Positions 4,308-5,490 of a stretch of 5,490 bases of DNA are shown piece by piece. Location of the stretch: positions 1 to 5,490 of the forward strand of contig JAFGBC010000141.1 in the NCBI GenBank assembly GCA_016933355.1, written 5' to 3'. Positions within the stretch are counted from its first letter, which is position 1. Each line of letters begins with the position of its first letter. Origin of the DNA: Candidatus Aminicenantota bacterium. GTDB taxonomy: Bacteria > Acidobacteriota > Aminicenantia > Aminicenantales > JAFGBC01. Under the pieces are notes generated by a model. That model searched no databases. It was not told where the DNA came from and was given only the letters and a program-made list of their open reading frames with translations. A program made the position numbers and the translations under genes.

Positions 4308-5490
4308 ATGACGGTACAGCGCCGGGCTTGGCCCGTTTTTTTTGCGGCTGTTTTCCTGTCGGCGCTCCTCGGCGCCGCTCCCCGCCAGGAGCAAACCCCT
4401 CCCGCTTCTTCCCCGGCAACGCTCGCGACGGTCGAGATCCCCGTCAGCGTCATCGGGAGCGACGGCCGGTTCGTGGACAACCTGACCCTCGACGATTTCA
4501 TCCTGACCGAAGACAACGCGCCCCAGAAGATCCAAGGTTTCTATATGGTGCGCGGCCAGTCCGTGATCAACAGCGGCGGCCAACCCCCGGACGACCCTTC
4601 GATCGCCCGTCACTATTATCTCCTCTTCCAGGCCGTCGATTACGACGCCGAGTTCGCCGACATCGTCGAGACCGTCTTCAACAGCCTTCTCCGGCCGGGC
4701 GACACGATGACCCTGATGACGCCCGTCAAGACCTATGCCCTGACCCCGCAAGCCCTCCAGTCCAAGCCCAAGAATGAGATGTCCAAGGAGATGGTCCAGA
4801 TCCTCCGCAAGGACATCCAGCTCGGCGGGTCCGACTATCGGAGCCTGATGCGCGACCTCAAGCGCCTGATCAAGTCGATCGAGGGCGACAACAAGGCCTT
4901 CGATCCGGAGATGGAGACGGACGCGACGACGACGAGCGCCCTCGGGCTCGAGGTCCTGCTCCAGCGCTACCGCGACTCGCTCAAGAAGATGGAGGACATC
5001 CGGCTCATCGACGAGCGCAAGCTCCTGGGCTTCGCCTCGGCCCTAAGGGCGCAGGGCGGCCGCAAGAACGTCTTCTTCCTCTACCAGCGCGAGTACCGGC
5101 CCGAGATCAGCCCGACCATCATGAACACCATGATGAGCATGTACCAGGAGCAACACGACGTCCTGGCCATGCTCATGGAGCTCTTCCAGTTCTACAAGCG
5201 GGAGACGAACTTCGACCAGGAGCGGATCAGCCGGGCCTTCGCCGACGCGGGCCTCGAGTTCAACCTGATCTTCATGAACCGGCAGTCCCAGTATCTGTTC
5301 GGCGCCAACATGAAGGAGCAGTCCGAGGACGTCTTCTCCGTCTTCTCCCAGATCGCCCGGGCGACGGGCGGCGTCTGCGAAACGGCCTCCAGCCCGGTCG
5401 CCAGCTTCAAGAAGGCGGCCGCTTCTTCAAACGATTATTACATCCTCTACTACGCGCCCCTGAACTCGGCCCGGGACAAGACCTTCCGGA
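4308..5490 (+). CDS. Secreted VWFA-related domain protein, partial
   Basis: The first 394 residues are present; the frame is open at the right edge. The N-terminus MTVQRRAWP is followed by a hydrophobic stretch (about 8-24) ending LLGAAP, a probable Sec signal peptide cut near residue 23. Residues 41-82 (VEIPVSVIGSDGRFVDNLTLDDFILTEDN pattern, given here by its V42-to-N70 span) form the N-terminal strand module typical of the VWFA-related family common in Acidobacteriota. The A-domain-like part follows: strand YYLLF at 103-107, strand RKNVFFLY at 252-259, and the closing DYYILYYAPLN at 376-386. The MIDAS metal motif DxSxS appears as Q108-A-V-D-Y112, and the usual SDG after the later strand is YQR, so metal-dependent ligand binding is doubtful. 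About 145 residues separate the two strands, largely charged and probably helical. The role is unknown; an extracytoplasmic binding or scaffold protein is inferred. Confidence 0.75.
   Translation, partial: MTVQRRAWPVFFAAVFLSALLGAAPRQEQTPPASSPATLATVEIPVSVIGSDGRFVDNLTLDDFILTEDNAPQKIQGFYMVRGQSVINSGGQPPDDPSIARHYYLLFQAVDYDAEFADIVETVFNSLLRPGDTMTLMTPVKTYALTPQALQSKPKNEMSKEMVQILRKDIQLGGSDYRSLMRDLKRLIKSIEGDNKAFDPEMETDATTTSALGLEVLLQRYRDSLKKMEDIRLIDERKLLGFASALRAQGGRKNVFFLYQREYRPEISPTIMNTMMSMYQEQHDVLAMLMELFQFYKRETNFDQERISRAFADAGLEFNLIFMNRQSQYLFGANMKEQSEDVFSVFSQIARATGGVCETASSPVASFKKAAASSNDYYILYYAPLNSARDKTFR

Noticed and set aside
4060..4311. 83-codon open frame between tRNA-Leu and the VWFA-related gene
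   Set aside because: It starts inside the tRNA T arm, lacks a ribosome binding site, overlaps promoter-like elements and has no recognisable motif.
3448..4751. Long minus-strand open frames across secG, the tRNA and the start of the VWFA-related gene
   Set aside because: They cover a tRNA and two well-supported plus-strand genes and have Arg/Gly-rich translations without family resemblance.

Overview
The window is GC-rich bacterial chromosomal DNA with strong G/C preference at third codon positions. It holds a compact lower-glycolysis operon flanked by two partial genes. No mobile element, CRISPR array or transposase was seen. The last gene looks like the VWFA-related secreted proteins that are abundant in Acidobacteriota and the related Aminicenantes. 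Together with the GC content and the gap-pgk-tpiA-secG order this suggests a member of that broad group, but this is inference from family resemblance; no 16S or other marker is present.

Layout. Bases 1-470 (minus strand) are the N-terminal part of an NAD(P)HX epimerase (nnrE, YjeF N-terminal domain) that runs off the left edge. A 127-base divergent intergenic region follows, with a probable promoter for the glycolytic operon and a 7-7-7 inverted repeat. Then on the plus strand come gap (598-1599), pgk (1605-2783), tpiA (2810-3598), secG (3595-3987) and a tRNA-Leu(GAG) gene (4000-4086). Spacing is tight: 5 nt, 26 nt, a 4-nt overlap, and 12 nt. The 221-base gap 4087-4307 holds no convincing gene but several regulatory-looking elements, including a good match to a sigma-54 (-24/-12) promoter. 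At 4308 a secreted VWFA-related protein starts and runs off the right edge.

How the genes work together. TpiA, Gap and Pgk catalyse consecutive triose-phosphate steps of glycolysis/gluconeogenesis. SecG is a membrane subunit of the SecYEG translocon and is linked to tpiA by translational overlap; secG followed by tRNA-Leu(GAG) is also found in E. coli (secG-leuU). NnrE repairs hydrated NAD(P)H, a damage product that GAPDH itself is known to make, so its divergent placement beside gap is biochemically sensible.

The most interesting non-coding signals are: an AT-rich patch inside the 3' part of tpiA, with a perfect extended -10 (TGCTATAAT) overlapping a perfect 8-bp inverted repeat and followed by a 16-bp palindrome, which looks like an internal promoter/operator for secG-tRNA-Leu written into coding sequence; and the sigma-54-like promoter with an upstream inverted repeat ahead of the VWFA-related gene.
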